This document shows, piece after piece, positions 1 to 11,796 of a stretch of DNA of 64,000 bases. Source of the stretch: Deroplatys truncata (lineage: Eukaryota > Arthropoda > Insecta > Mantodea > Mantidae). Both the position numbers and the translations under genes were made by a program. A model generated the notes under the pieces. The model was not told the DNA's origin and ran no database searches. It saw only the letters and a list, made by a program, of their open reading frames with translations. The first letter of the stretch is position 1; each line of letters begins with the position of its first letter. The DNA is taken from contig CM060978.1 of assembly GCA_030765065.1 (NCBI GenBank), positions 218,135,498 to 218,199,497 on the forward strand. The letters are read 5' to 3'.

Positions 1-1034
1 GTAAATGGTCATATTCATCATATCTTCACTCTTGCAAGAAGTAAACAACTTTTCTCATATAATTTCCTTCTTATGTGTTTATTTGAGTTACATTTCTCAG
101 AGTTACCCTCCACATTTTGTTTCCTGGAAAATGATACAAATCTACCTTTCTCGTTTGAATTCACAATATGAACGTTACTCTTACATACCAGTGAATTTGT
201 GTAGCTTATTGCTATACTGCAAGCATTTATTATTTAAGCCCGTCCTGTGTAATTTGGTACCGGGCATGTGTCTCATTCTGTTACTGAATCTAGTTGAAGT
301 CGAAAGCGTGCGTAGTATAGTTTAGAAAAAGATATCTAAACTGACGCAAAAAATTCGAGTAAAATTACAACAGTTTGTCTCAACATGGTGTGGAACTGTT
401 TTAGACTGGTAGTAAAATATTCTATTGTAGACTGTGTGATGTTAAGTATTAGAAAAAAAACAAACATTGTGTTCCATTTCAATGGTTTTGTTGACTGAAA
501 AGTTTTCTCCTAATATTTAGAATAAGATTCAAATGATTGTCCATTTTAAGTATTCTTCTCCTGTGGCAGCTGAAGTAGAAGGTTTTTGAAGTAGAATGAT
601 TTGTTTGCTGAGAATAGGAAATCTTTTTTATTTGAAAATTTTACACAAAGTATTCATTATACACTACAAGACAGAGCCCACACTCTGAAGTAAACAGAAG
701 CATGTAACAAATCGCAGTATAAGTTAACTATGTACTGATAATTCTAATAAAATAAAAATCATACCACAATATAAAATTCCATGGTTTAGTTTCCTCCTCA
801 AGTATTGGTAAATAAATAGTTCATTGTCATAAACGCAGCAATTTATTTGGCAACTGAAATTCGCCTCATAATATTGTTAGCTTCATAATTTTTATGTTAC
901 TGTGCCTATTTTTGTAAGTTTTAGGTCACAACAGACATATTTTAGTTTGCATATTGGTGACTTTCAAATCATAAAAATCCTAGCCTTAGTAATGACAATA
1001 AAGGATATACCTGAGAAAAGCAAAAGTCCATCAA
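1..1034. other. No recognised feature
   Basis: AT-rich sequence without a recognisable gene. A 106-codon frame at 5-325 is rich in Leu, Ile, Ser and Tyr, as expected from random AT-rich sequence, and shows no domain motif. Confidence 0.5.
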
Positions 1035-1299
1035 ATTATATAAACCTTTAAAGGTTTCAGTATATAGTTTAAGCCTTCCTTATCCCTTTGTATCTACAGT
1101 GAAGTCTGTAATAACATTTCTGAAAACCTTTAGCTCGATTAACGAAAGGTAGATTGAAGGTTAAGCCTTTGAAAGAGTAGGTTGTAGGAGTGTGAGGCGA
1201 TTAACTAAAAGTAGGTAGGGAAATATGTTTTTGTATAAATACTTTGTAGAAGAGTGAATAGAGAAAGCCATGTGAATTTAATAAATCATGACATTTTTT
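1035..1299 (+). repeat. T-run family repeat, old 3' fragment
   Basis: The right-hand end of the interspersed family is recognisable though diverged: a segment like 'cttatccctttgtatctacag', then 'ctcgattaac', then 'gaatagagaaagccatgtga' and a terminal 'catgacattttt'. The left part is missing or too diverged to follow. Confidence 0.6.
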
Positions 1300-1464
1300 A
1301 ACGTTGTGTGAATCTAGGTCTTTCTGTACGCATATTACCTGTAAGTTCCTTATTGGTGTGTAGAGATAAAGAGGATGTGTATTTAAGGTTAGTTTTTTAC
1401 ACAGTACAATTTGTCCATTGGGGGGGGGGTTAGGCCAGGAAATCACTATTGAGAAATTAAACTT

Positions 1465-2433
1465 TGCGAGAGTTGTATTGTTGCGGTTGCACCACGTATA
1501 GGCGCTAATTTGGGCTACATTTGGGCGCCAAACTTGCGGAAGATATGTTTCTAGGAGTGTTGCCTCACGTACGGTACAAACTTTCCGGTGGCCTTCGCCC
1601 CACGTTTAAGAAACAACTTTTTATATTATGTTTATTTAAACGTTATATATGTATGCCTCGGCTTCGTCATTAGTATTTTATAGAGCACGTATCTCTTATC
1701 AGGGATGGTACGGCTAAAGAATAAGGTATACATAGATTATAATTGTATTTTATTTGTTTTATTAATCCTTCACAAGATTAAATAACACTTCACTGATGTA
1801 TCATACTATAGAGCTGTGATATTATTGTTAATTGCACTTTTAACAGGTAAACTTTATATTATTCTCACCGCAATGAATTTTAATGTCTCACATACAATCA
1901 TTGACCCGTACCGAACCGAACTGCTTGGGTACGCTTTCTTGTAGCGTCTTTCGTTTGAATTTGTACATTTTCTCTATTTCCAGTCTCTGATTGGCTAATC
2001 CTACTCCAATAGAATACCCTTATTTAACTTTAGCTTTTTGTTAGTTGTTGATTGTCTAAGACCACTCCAGTTATAAGCTGTTTTAAATATTACATTATTA
2101 TTGTTCCAAGAACTATTAGTAGCCTTTTCAAACTTTCTAATTTGTTGTTGTCTTAAGGTTACCTTATTGTTAGCAACTTTCGGCTTCTACTTTGTAATTC
2201 TGTTTGCTACGCAAAGCAGCTTGCTTCTATTCTCACAGCTCCTACATTGTTAAACTACGTAATACATTCACATAACATTTTTATACATGCACATAATAAA
2301 ATAAACATAATACAATGACTGTAACACACACTCTATATATTATATTATACACATATTGCTTTCAGGCGGGCTGTTATTTTGTTATATTATATAATTAGAA
2401 TGATATCATTTAAGTGATAATATTACTGCCTCA
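1465..2433 (-). mobile_element. Solo LTR (family B), minus strand
   Basis: A 969-bp segment homologous to the LTRs at 11797-12673 and 40984-41912. Read on the minus strand it starts TGAGGCAGTA and ends in CA. It is flanked by a perfect 4-bp duplication ACTT (1461-1464 and 2434-2437), the expected size for a Ty3/gypsy-type integrase. No internal gag-pol adjoins it, so it is a solo LTR left by LTR-LTR recombination. Shared landmarks with the other copies are 'cttcgccccacg', 'gcctcggc(t/c)tcgtca' and 'ctgattggctaat'. Confidence 0.75.
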
Positions 2434-2505
2434 ACTTCATGTAGTATGATTGATATATCGGTCAATGAAGTGCATTTTGTGCAGTTTCAGAGACTCTTGG
2501 GAGAT

Positions 2506-2610
2506 AATGCCAGTCTGTGCAGCCCCTGGATGTACCAATCACTCTCGCAATGGATTTAGAGTGTTTAGGTTTCCTGCAGATGCGCACGGCAAGCAGAGAG
2601 GATGCAAATG
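2506..2610 (+). pseudogene. THAP-domain N-terminus fragment
   Basis: An ATG-initiated 34-codon frame begins MPVCAAPGCTNHSRNG and continues into FRVFRFPAD. This matches the start of the THAP C2CH zinc finger (C at residues 4 and 9, then the F-x-F-P strand). It stops at a TGA before the second Cys/His pair. THAP fingers form the DNA-binding N-terminus of P-element-type transposases and many host proteins. A P-element-type catalytic relic lies 3 kb downstream on the same strand, with two younger insertions between them, so this may be its first exon. Linkage of the two is inference. Confidence 0.6.
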
Positions 2611-3356
2611 ACAAGGGGGGGATACATGAACCCACGAGGTAAGAGGAAATTTAGTAAACATTTCACTCCTGGCACAGTATTGTAATTAATGTAGCGGTAA
2701 CAATAATTAATATTATGCAAATTGTGTTAATGTACTGTTTAGGTGAAAAAGTTCCTTCACAGCCGGTCCTAATAAAATCCACATTCCATGTAAAACACAG
2801 ATATGACTGCAATGTTCGTACTTGAGCACAGTGAAGCCAAACTTTAGTTTGTGTTAATAAGGCAAGCGATGAGTGCAAAATTTATGATAAATCTTATTTT
2901 CGAATTTTTACTTCTAAAAATAATCCTTTACCTTAACTTTCAACAAAGCTGAGTTTTAGACTGCTTAAAGTTACAAACAAGTACCTTTCTTAGGAAAAGG
3001 AGTATAAGGCTCATTTATAGGCAATTTTATTTCTGTCTCTGTTTTCTAGCATTTCAAAAGTTTCAGCATTTCGCATTCCTCAAAACTTTATTTCAGAAAC
3101 GTTATCAGGCGGTTAATTTGAAATTTGTTTTAGATCTTTTGGAAAATCCAGTTAAAAAAGTGACATTACAAATATTGGAAAACTTTGGTAATGAAGGAAT
3201 GAGAAATCTTAATTCAAAAGCATATCCAGTTTCTAAAGGCTGTAATAAAGAAGCTAATTCATACTTACTTACAACTTCTTTCAAAATCTTTTGTTAAAAT
3301 AAGTATTTTATACCACTTTACATTAATGAATGTAAATTTTAAAATTAATGCATTGT
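2611..3356. other. No recognised feature
   Basis: No coding or repeat signature recognised. It might hold decayed P-element-like sequence between the THAP fragment and the transposase relic, but no motif supports that. Confidence 0.4.
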
Positions 3357-4207
3357 TACTTTCCCTATCATGTACATAGTAGGTAGAGAATGTATTGAAT
3401 TCCACCCAAACATCTGACACCAAACTTTTACCAGAAATACATGTTTTGAGACCCCTAAATAAAGGAAATTAGAACAGGGTCCGTGTGTGTGTATGTCTGT
3501 CCGTCTGTTTGTCTGTGAAAATTACAACCCAAAAACGGAAAGTCGGGTGAATACCAAACTTGGTGTTTATGTTCAGTATCTTCCAAAAATGCGACACGAA
3601 GATATTCGCGAAAACCCCAACTCCAAACTACCCTTTACATGGATAGATTTTTCAAACTTTTTATTTTCTCAAAAATGGCTTTAATGCTTTTGATTAAAAT
3701 ACCACATATTTAAGATATTTACATATAAATAAAATGTATACTTGAAATTTTCTAGAAATGGCCTGTGAAGTCCTCTTCATTTGGAAGGAATGTTGTATAG
3801 TCTTGTATAACTGGTAAACTTTAAGTGATAGAGGAATACATACTACACAAAAACAATGTATATTGCTTTAAAACATACAATTTATTTCAAAGAACTTTTT
3901 GTGCTATTAACTCTTTCCGAGATATCCATTAATGGTTTGAATTGTACAATACCTGTCAATTTTCAGTTGTTTTTCGTAATTGCATGGGATTTTAAGGTCA
4001 ACATATGTTGTCTAGTTCTTAAACATTTGATTATTGCTATTCCCTTTTGTATCCTAAGCTAAATGTGTAATGTAGCTATTTCGGCAAAGGTTTATCACGA
4101 TTAAAATGAAATAGATAGATAATCTTTCGTAAGAATAGTTTGTATACCCATTAACAAACGGTAGAGGGTAGAGAAACTCATGTGCACTCAACACGGTAGA
4201 TTTTGTT
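3357..4207 (+). repeat. T-run family repeat, old full-length copy
   Basis: Starts 'ttactttccctatcatg', carries the diverged core (gtgtgtatgtctgtccgtctgtttgtctgtg region at 3484-3518), the conserved 'accaaacttggtgtttatg' block and ends 'gtagagaaactcatgtgcac'. Many substitutions relative to the consensus mark it as an old copy of the variant that has no 'cttgtacaaact' near its right end. Confidence 0.8.
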
Positions 4208-4264
4208 TATCTAATGAATACATATTTAAGAAATAGGGTTCAAATGGTGCTCTGATTAAGTATA

Positions 4265-4603
4265 TAGGGTGGACCATTTAAGTTGAGACTGTACAATATC
4301 TACAAAAATGTCTGTAATAAAGTTGTTTGAAATTACGGGGAAAGTAAATGCCATTAGTCGTGTTTTGTTTGGAGGACCTATGATAGTCATTTTAGGATAA
4401 ATTTAATTATTTTAATTGGAACCTACAATTATGGTCAAATTAAATTCACCCTAAAATAACCATCACAACGTCCTCCAAATAAAATACGACTAATGCTATT
4501 TACTTTCCCCCATGATATCAAACAACTTTTATTCAAGAAATTTATTTCTACAACGCTTAGTATTGGAGATATTGTACAGCCTGAACTTAAATGGTCTACC
4601 CTG
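4265..4603. mobile_element. Foldback MITE, 339 bp, TA target
   Basis: Two arms of about 150 bp form a near-complete inverted repeat: the left end TAGGGTGGACCATTTAAGTT is mirrored by a right end whose reverse complement is CAGGGTAGACCATTTAAGTT. Homology continues inward through 'gtacaatatct', 'gggaaagtaaatg' and 'ggaggac'. TA dinucleotides flank both ends (4263-4264 and 4604-4605), the mark of Tc1/mariner-mobilised elements. It has no coding capacity and would fold into one long hairpin. Confidence 0.85.
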
Positions 4604-4605
4604 TA

Positions 4606-5630
4606 ATAGTTTGAAGTACGTGCCTAAATTTTCAGCAATTTGGTATTAAAAGTTTAGAAGTTAGAATTTGTGATCTTTCATCTTGCACATCATAACAAAA
4701 AATAATTCAACTGAAAGTATTCAATACACCCTCTAATTTTTAAATAACCCGCTGAATGTATTGCCCTCCAGCACCTCTGAATTGTGTCTCTTACTTTTCT
4801 GCTCTTTCTGTAAACTCACTTTAAAATTCTTTGAAAATGCAACTGAACCTGTCACGCATTTCCAAGTGTTATTGCTAAAATGTGGCACTTTCAATAAACT
4901 TATAATTGCAGAATTTGTATGAGATTAAATATTTCCAGGTTCGTTTTGAAGAAGTGAATTTGAATCAAACAGAAGATATGGAAAAAAGTCACTGAAATGA
5001 AGTTCCATTCCAGGCTTTTCAGTTTTTCATATAAATCAAGAACGCCACAGCCAAGGAAACCTCCAATTCCACGCTTGCTACATCTTGCTTCCCAGTAGCA
5101 GTCTGCAAGAAGCAACAAGGAGCACCTCGCAGTCCTGGTTGAAGTTTATTTGATGGTCATCAGAACCAGCTGTGAAAAGGGAAAGATTAAGTTCAGTTAA
5201 TGAGCAGATAAATGAAACATATTCAAGTAATAATGTAGTTTAAATTATGAAATGGACAAGTTGCAGCGTTTGCTGTGGTAGACTCAGAAGCAAAGGTGCT
5301 AAATCACGTAATGTTAAAATCATTAAGCTCTTTGAAAAATATTCTACTTTGAGCACACTGATAGAGGCTATAAAAATAATATTTGGCCAAAAATATCCTT
5401 AATATGTGCTCTGTAGATTCAATTTACTATTGGATGGAAAGGATATAAATATTTATCTAAGTAAGTTTTTCCTTTGCCACCATACAGCACTCTGTGCAGG
5501 CACTTGCAGTCTGTGCATTTTACATATGGAATTATCACTGTTGTTAAGGGAAAGGCGTAAATAACATGTGTTAACATGTGTGTGAACATGAATAAAATTG
5601 TGTGCTTCTTAAGTAGAAGTTCAGCAGGGA
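4606..5630. other. No recognised feature
   Basis: No domain motif or repeat family recognised in either strand. The P-element-like relic may begin somewhere in this stretch. Confidence 0.4.
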
Positions 5631-6640
5631 TTGGATTTTGAAAATTCCGCTCAATCGTATGTGGGCTACTCAACTTTGGGAGCAGAAGACAACGTTCAAG
5701 GCTACTCGTTATTGTATGAACTTCTACATGGTCTCTCTAATAACTGGAAAGAGGTAATTGGTTTGCACATTGCAAATAGAAGAGCAGTACAAATGCGTTT
5801 TATCGGTTTGTTAATGACATTATTAAAGAGGTAGAATCTAGCTAATATAAAGTACGGGGAATGGTGTCTGATATGGCAACCAAAAACCAATCAGTGTGGA
5901 AAAGTTTTGGGATAAGAGTTGGAAGGTATAGTGAAGTAAATTATGTTCAGCACCCTATTAGAGGAGATAGTAAGCTGTACTTTGCTGTTGTATCTCATTT
6001 ACTAAAACTGTGAGGAGAGCCATGTTCTGTAATGACATCATTCTACCTCAGACAGTGACTGATGTAATATCTATGGGACATGTGAGGACATTGCTACAAA
6101 TTCAAACCAATTATGATCTGAAACTGGCTCCCAATCACAGAAATGTCACTGAACCCAAGTCAATTCCAGAAAATGAAAATTAATTGGGCAGCACATGTTA
6201 CCACTAACAGGACAGCAACTGGATCAGAAACATTAGTGAAACAGAAATTGTTGCCAAAAGCTGATTTGATAACAGCCTGGTTCCTGCAACTATAAAGGTA
6301 GTGGTTTGGCATCTTCAACAGCAGAATTCTATAGACCAGCATCGCTCGCAAAAACAGGAGCCAGAAAATAAACACGTTGAGAGATGTAATAGTCATCAAT
6401 TAAAGTGCACAATTTGGGGATAAAAATCTCTGGAAGCCTGTGTAAACTGGCATTATACTGACAACAAAGAATATAATAGAGCTAACTGGTGACCTCTTTA
6501 GCCAAGGGTACAAGTGTTTTATGACTTCTAGATGGGATCAATGTGCTCTGGAAAATGTATTCTCTGTTCTGCGAGGACATACGAACATAAATCCTCGAGT
6601 GAGCGATATTCAAGGGCACTGAAATTAATCACCAGGAAAA
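5631..6640 (+). pseudogene. P-element-like (THAP9-type) transposase relic
   Basis: Conceptual translation across frameshifts and stops gives a series of segments typical of P-element/THAP9 transposases. 'GYSTLGAED' and 'NNWKEVIGLHIANR' (about 5660-5790) fit the start of the RNase H-like region. 'VSDMATKNQSVWKSFGI' (about 5862-5912) fits the DGA..N..MW-type motif, and the block before 'LYFAVVSHLLK' fits the F.D.PHLLKN strand. 'NYDLKLAPNHRNVTEP' matches the conserved KLAP block, and 'GYKCFMTSRWDQCALENVFS' (about 6508-6567) fits the T...Q..LENLFS helix near the C-terminus. The gene is dead: several in-frame stops, and no single frame spans it. P-type elements cut and paste DNA with a GTP-dependent transposase. 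Terminal inverted repeats were not found. Confidence 0.7.
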
Positions 6641-8337
6641 AATACAGAAAACGCTGAAGCCCAGATTTTACTTGGGCAATAGTAATTGTAATAATTATGA
6701 AAGTATTTTTCAGAACAAAAATGTATACTTATTTTTGTGGAATGTACTACAACAGGTAGATGTTGCAATGTTAATTATAAGTAAAATGTACTCTCTAATA
6801 CTTAAGCACCACTCTTATAATTAAGACTACATTAGTGATTCTAATTCTGTATTTATAAACAGGTATAATATGAACTCGCACGTTGTCGTAACCTCACATA
6901 CTAATATTACAAATTTAGATGGTAGAGCAGAAAGGTACCCGGGTATTTACTTCTCGCATTAACACGAGGCCGACCTGGGCGAGCCTAAAATGAATTTAAA
7001 ATATACTTAAAACATGCTTACAACTGCAGGATTAAGGAATAGGATTACCTGTTCAAATAATCACACCAACTCAACTTTGAATGGCCACTATATTCCACCG
7101 AAAATCACAGATTACTTTTTGTATTTGCTTCCACGAGGACCTCCATGCCTACCACGTGCTATCCCTTCCGTTGCCAGACACAAAGAGATAGAGACTTCCT
7201 GACCTTGCTGCGAATAATACATTATCCCCTCCCTTCTATAACACGTAACATCCTGTCCGTGCTACCAACACGTCTCAATATGAACTCGCAGTGACTTTCG
7301 TGCCAGTGTCTGTCGGTTAACCGAGATGCCACGATCAACTGCGGGATCCGAGTTGACTGTGAGCTCCCAGTTAAGAGTAGTGCCTCGGATGGAGAAACAA
7401 AGAAGTAAAGAAATTGAGCCTGGTAAGTATACAATCAACCGCGCACTCATTTCAGTAGCAAGCTAAGAGAGTCACAGTCCGTTGTTTTTACTGAAATACA
7501 GACCTATATAGCTTATATCGGAAACAAACTAAACCTAATCGTCTGAGTGAGATTTCTGTCATTCAGTCCTACAATTTGTAACTCTGCACTTACCATTTGC
7601 ACGTGCGTGAATTGCGAAATGAGAACCTACTGCATCTCCTGTATTTTATCCTTTCTTAGTGCGTTTTGTGCCCTTTTGGATGTTTGAAGGTTACAAAAAG
7701 AGGAGATAAGCAGCCCTCTGTCCTCGTTTAAGCACCTGGTGATGAAGTAACTTTCTGGTTGTACACCTGGTTCATCATGTATTATAAACGAACATTATTA
7801 GCATTATCAGAGTTTACAAGCTGAGGAGGATTTCAGTACCGCAGCCAAGGCTAAGCCTTTTACGCCTGAAACCTCCAGGAGAAAGGGATGAGGGAACAGA
7901 TCATGAAAGGTGGCCAGATCTAATGGTCGCAGGCGCAGCGTTGCGGGTTCCCTAACGTTTTCAGTTTGAGCATCCTCAGAGGTGTTTCCCTCCCTGTCCT
8001 CATACAGGTTCAGACAGTAAATTCCGTCCCAGGAAAGAAACAGTTCTGTACTTAAAGGACTTTCACCCTGAAAGATTAAAGGAAATGAAATGCTAGGAAA
8101 TGAGGGACAGGAAAATTCGTGGTATTCGCGACGAATAATTTGGTGAGGTTGGCCGGTCTAACCCGGAGCCTCCCGAATGCGATACTTTGACGCTACCGCC
8201 AGACTCAGCACTCGGTGTTAGTAATATTACTTACAAAGTGTGGTTAAAGATAAGCGACCTGGTGTATTAGGGATATAGCTACATGGAACGAAAGAGGTTT
8301 GGGGAACAATGAAGATCAACTGAACGGAGAGCTGTAT
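6641..8337. other. No recognised feature
   Basis: Higher GC than the flanks from about 7100 to 8220, with only short overlapping frames on both strands and no motif recognised. It could be part of an unidentified repeat. Confidence 0.4.
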
Positions 8338-9631
8338 AAAAAAATCAGATGTGTTACATAAACATGACTTTCTCTACCCTCTACCGCTTATTAGTTGGAA
8401 TATAAATTATTCTTACGAAAGTTTAGTTTCCTAACTTCTTCATCTTAATCGAAATAAAACTTTCCGGAAATAGTTGCATTACACATTTCGTTATTGATGT
8501 AAAGGGAATGGCGACAGTCAAATGTTTATGAACTGGACGCTATACACTGGTCGTAAAGTTCCATGCAATCCCGAGAAATAACTGAATGTTGATAGAACTT
8601 TAAATGAATGACCAAGTATTGAACAAATTGAAGAATCAATAACGGATATCTCGGAAAAGGCTGAAGCCGCAAAAACGTTGTTTCAAATAAATTGTGTGTT
8701 TCTAAGAAAATTACATTTTTTTGGGTAGTAGCTACGTTTTTGTCTGTCGCTTAACGTTTACCAGTAAAACAAAATTATACAAAATTCCTTCTGAATAAAG
8801 AGGACTTCAAAGGATATTTCTATTAAATTCAGATATACATTTTATCATGTAGATGTGTTTAATATATGGTATTTTAATCAAAATCGTTAGAGCAAGTTTT
8901 AGAAAATCAAAATTTTCCAAAAATCTTCCATGTAAAGGGTAATTTGGGGTGGGAGAATTTTCTTGACAATCTTCGTATCACATCTTGGGAAGGTACTGAA
9001 ACTATATACGAAATTTGGTATTTATCCGACTTCGTCTTTGAGTTATACTGTTTACATACGAGGTATGATAAAAAAATAACGGGAATTTTTGTTTTTCTTA
9101 AAACAATTTTATTTAATTATCAACATCAACTTTGTCCCCTTCAAAGTAATGTCCCCCAGATATAATACACTTGTGCCAGCGCTTTTTCCAATTTTGGAAG
9201 CACTTCTGGAACTCACTTTTCATTATGGTGTTCAGCTCCTTCAGCGATTCTATTTTTATATCATCAGTAGTGGCAAAACATCGTTCTTTCATGGTTCTCT
9301 TCAGCCTCAGAAATAAAATAAAGTCTCAGGGGCCATGTCCGGCGAATACGGTGGCTGAGGCAGCACAACGGTTTTGTGTTTTGCCAAAAATTCACGAACA
9401 AGAATTGAGGTGTGAATGTGTGCGTTATCGTGATTGAATTTCAGGAGTGGTCTTGCCACAATTCTGGTCGTTTTCTTCGGATTACTCGTACACACAGGGA
9501 CGTTTTTCTAACAATGCTTTTTTTTATTCAGGGCCTCAAAACATATATTTCCGGTGAAATCTCGGTATAGAATTTTTGGTTGGAATGCAATAGCTTCTCT
9601 ACCTACTATGTACGTGATAGCGAAAGTAATA
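8338..9631 (-). repeat. T-run family repeat, minus strand, split by mariner
   Basis: Begins 'aaaaaaatcagatgtgttac' followed by 'catgactttctctac' and ends 'gtgatagcgaaagtaa', that is the family read on the minus strand. The second half of the core and the 'tttccggtgaaatctcggta' block resume after the mariner insertion at 9059-9488. It belongs to the older variant that lacks 'cttgtacaaact'. Confidence 0.85.
9059..9488 (-). mobile_element. Deleted mariner element, minus strand
   Basis: A 430-bp insertion flanked by TA (9057-9058 and 9489-9490). The left end CGAGGTATGATAAAAAAATA has the form of a mariner inverted repeat; the right end is only weakly complementary (attactcg). On the minus strand the translation contains FNHDNAHIHTSILVREFLAK and then PQPPYSPDMAP, the DNA-x-HTS and YSPDLAP signatures of the mariner D,D34D catalytic core. 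Only the C-terminal part of the transposase remains, and the base pattern after YSPDMAP is shifted so that the final catalytic Asp is lost. It is nested in a T-run family copy and therefore younger than that copy. Confidence 0.8.
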
Positions 9632-10397
9632 AGAATGACATACTACCACTAAGAATTAAGTGATTGTATAATTATATATAGCAGAGTTCCGCAAACAAAC
9701 CTGCCAATTGTGGAGTAGCCATATTAATATATAAACGATGGAGGAGCAAAGTAAAAAGTTATACATTCATCAGTGAAACAATTATGATATGAACACACAA
9801 AATAATAATTGTAGTGTAGCACAATAGGCAGACTTCGGCGATAGCTTGTGTTGCTCTTAACATATGTGTTGTTCGAGCAATTTATTTCTTTTTAGTATTT
9901 AATAATGATTTTGAAATGCCAAAATTCTGCAGTGATATTACGTATTGTATGTTGCCATAATAAGTATGGTGATGCAGAAATAAGACGGACCGCATGGTCT
10001 GAAGCTAGAAGGAGTACATTAGAGCAGTAAATGATAAAGCGTATATAAACGTTGTGTAATTCTATTTAAGCATTTTCCAAGTTCCATTTCATTATTTTCC
10101 AAATAGCGCAAAAATTCCACAAACACATTGCTGTGAAACAGTCGTAGAGGTTTTCAGTCAGGGTTTTCTAAGGAAAATTGAAATAAATACCTCAGTTCCG
10201 AAATAGACATACAGAAGTATAAAAGTTACTAAAATCTGCAACTTTTACAAACGCTTGTACTAATCTAGGAAAACGTCTCTATTTTAAATCAACAATTTCA
10301 AACATGTTTACTCATGAAATATTCGTTTTAGGATCCATGTTCATCAAAAACTTTTCTTATATCTGTTTTTGTCATTACTACGTGCGATGATCCTGCA
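9632..10397. other. No recognised feature
   Basis: AT-rich spacer between two T-run family copies, with no recognised motif. Confidence 0.4.
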
Positions 10398-11256
10398 TTT
10401 TTACTTTCTCTACTACGTATAGTAAGTAGGGGAAGTATTGTATTCCACCCAAAATTTCGATATGAGATTTCACCGGAAATACATGTTTTGAGACCCCCTG
10501 AATCCAAAAAAAGCATTTTTGGAAACATGTCCGTGTGTGTGTCTGTGTGTGTGTCTGTGTACAGCATAACTCAGAAACGAACAGTCGGATAAACACCAAA
10601 CTTGGTATTTGGGTTCAGTATCTTCCAAGGATGTGACACAAAGGTTTTCAAGAAAATCCCCCCAACCCAGAGTACCCTTTACATGGAAGATTTTTCGAAA
10701 ATGTTAATTTTCTCAAAAATGGCTCTAACGATTTTGATTAAAATATCATATGTTTAAGATATTTTTATGACAAATAAAATGTATATCTTGAATTTCCTGG
10801 GAATGTCTCCAAAAGTATTCTTTATTGTGAACGACTTTTGCATAACTGGTAAACCATAAGAAATAGACAAAATTTTACTACACAACAAATGTAGATCGCG
10901 TTAAAATACACAATTTATGTCATATACATTGTTTTAGTTGTGTGAACCATTTTCGAGATATTGCTTTTTATTTCTTTAAATTTTCCAATACTTATACTTT
11001 TTCTCAAATTCGTTATTCAATTTTTTATGTCCTGGATATGCAAACAGAATAGAATGCGCCACATAGCAACCAGCGCTTAAAAGATTTGACTATCGCTTAT
11101 AACCTACCATGTTCCCCTTGCATCTACAAGAAAATTAGCAATAAGATTGACATCTCGATATCTCGATTAACATGAAGCATATGGAGAATAAACGTTTGTA
11201 AAAATAGTTCGTACAAGAGTAGAGAAAGTCATGTGAGTGTAGCACATCAGATTTTT
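10398..11256 (+). repeat. T-run family repeat, full-length, plus strand
   Basis: Close to consensus: 'tttttactttctctactacgtatagtaagtagg' type start, microsatellite core at about 10530-10562, 'ggataaacaccaaacttggt', and an end with 'gtagagaaagtcatgtgagt' followed by 'cacatcagattttt'. Its many near-identical matches elsewhere in the window mark it as a young copy. Confidence 0.9.
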
Positions 11257-11796
11257 ATTATATCATGTGTGCAAACACATATTACTTGCGATAAACATTT
11301 CTGTGTTAATCGTGTCTATAATTATGCCTTTTGCCCTAAACCTTCCAGTCACTGTCCTTAATATTCCCACCCCCGTATGTAAATGGTTGTGTTCAATACT
11401 GCTAACGTATAAAACCCGGACCTCTGTTTTTGCAACTTTAAACCGACAACTTTGTTTATTAAGTCTACTTCAGTTGCACTTTTGCAGCTTTTGCTCTTAA
11501 AGATGGCCGTTTTCTCTAAGTGATCGACCTTTTGAATAACGTTTTTTCCATTTGGTTCAAATAAATACTTGAAATTCTACTGTCATCGCATTTTCAGCTG
11601 AAGTTGTATACTTAAAACGCAAAAAAGTTCTGATACTTATCGCCACTCGTAAGTGCTGTTAAGTTTCTTAGTTATACCATTGAGCCTAAAGTAACATATA
11701 GTAGCTCTCTTAGATGACTCTTTTCATTCTCAAAACTTCAAGCTGGACACTGAAGTAGGTTTTTGCTTCACGTATGGAAAGCCAATTTTAAGTAGG
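11257..11796. other. No recognised feature
   Basis: Spacer between a T-run copy and an LTR; the short frames present show no domain motif. Confidence 0.4.

Noticed and set aside
5..325. 106-codon hydrophobic frame at the window start
   Set aside because: Composition is that of random AT-rich sequence; no domain and no neighbouring exon signal.
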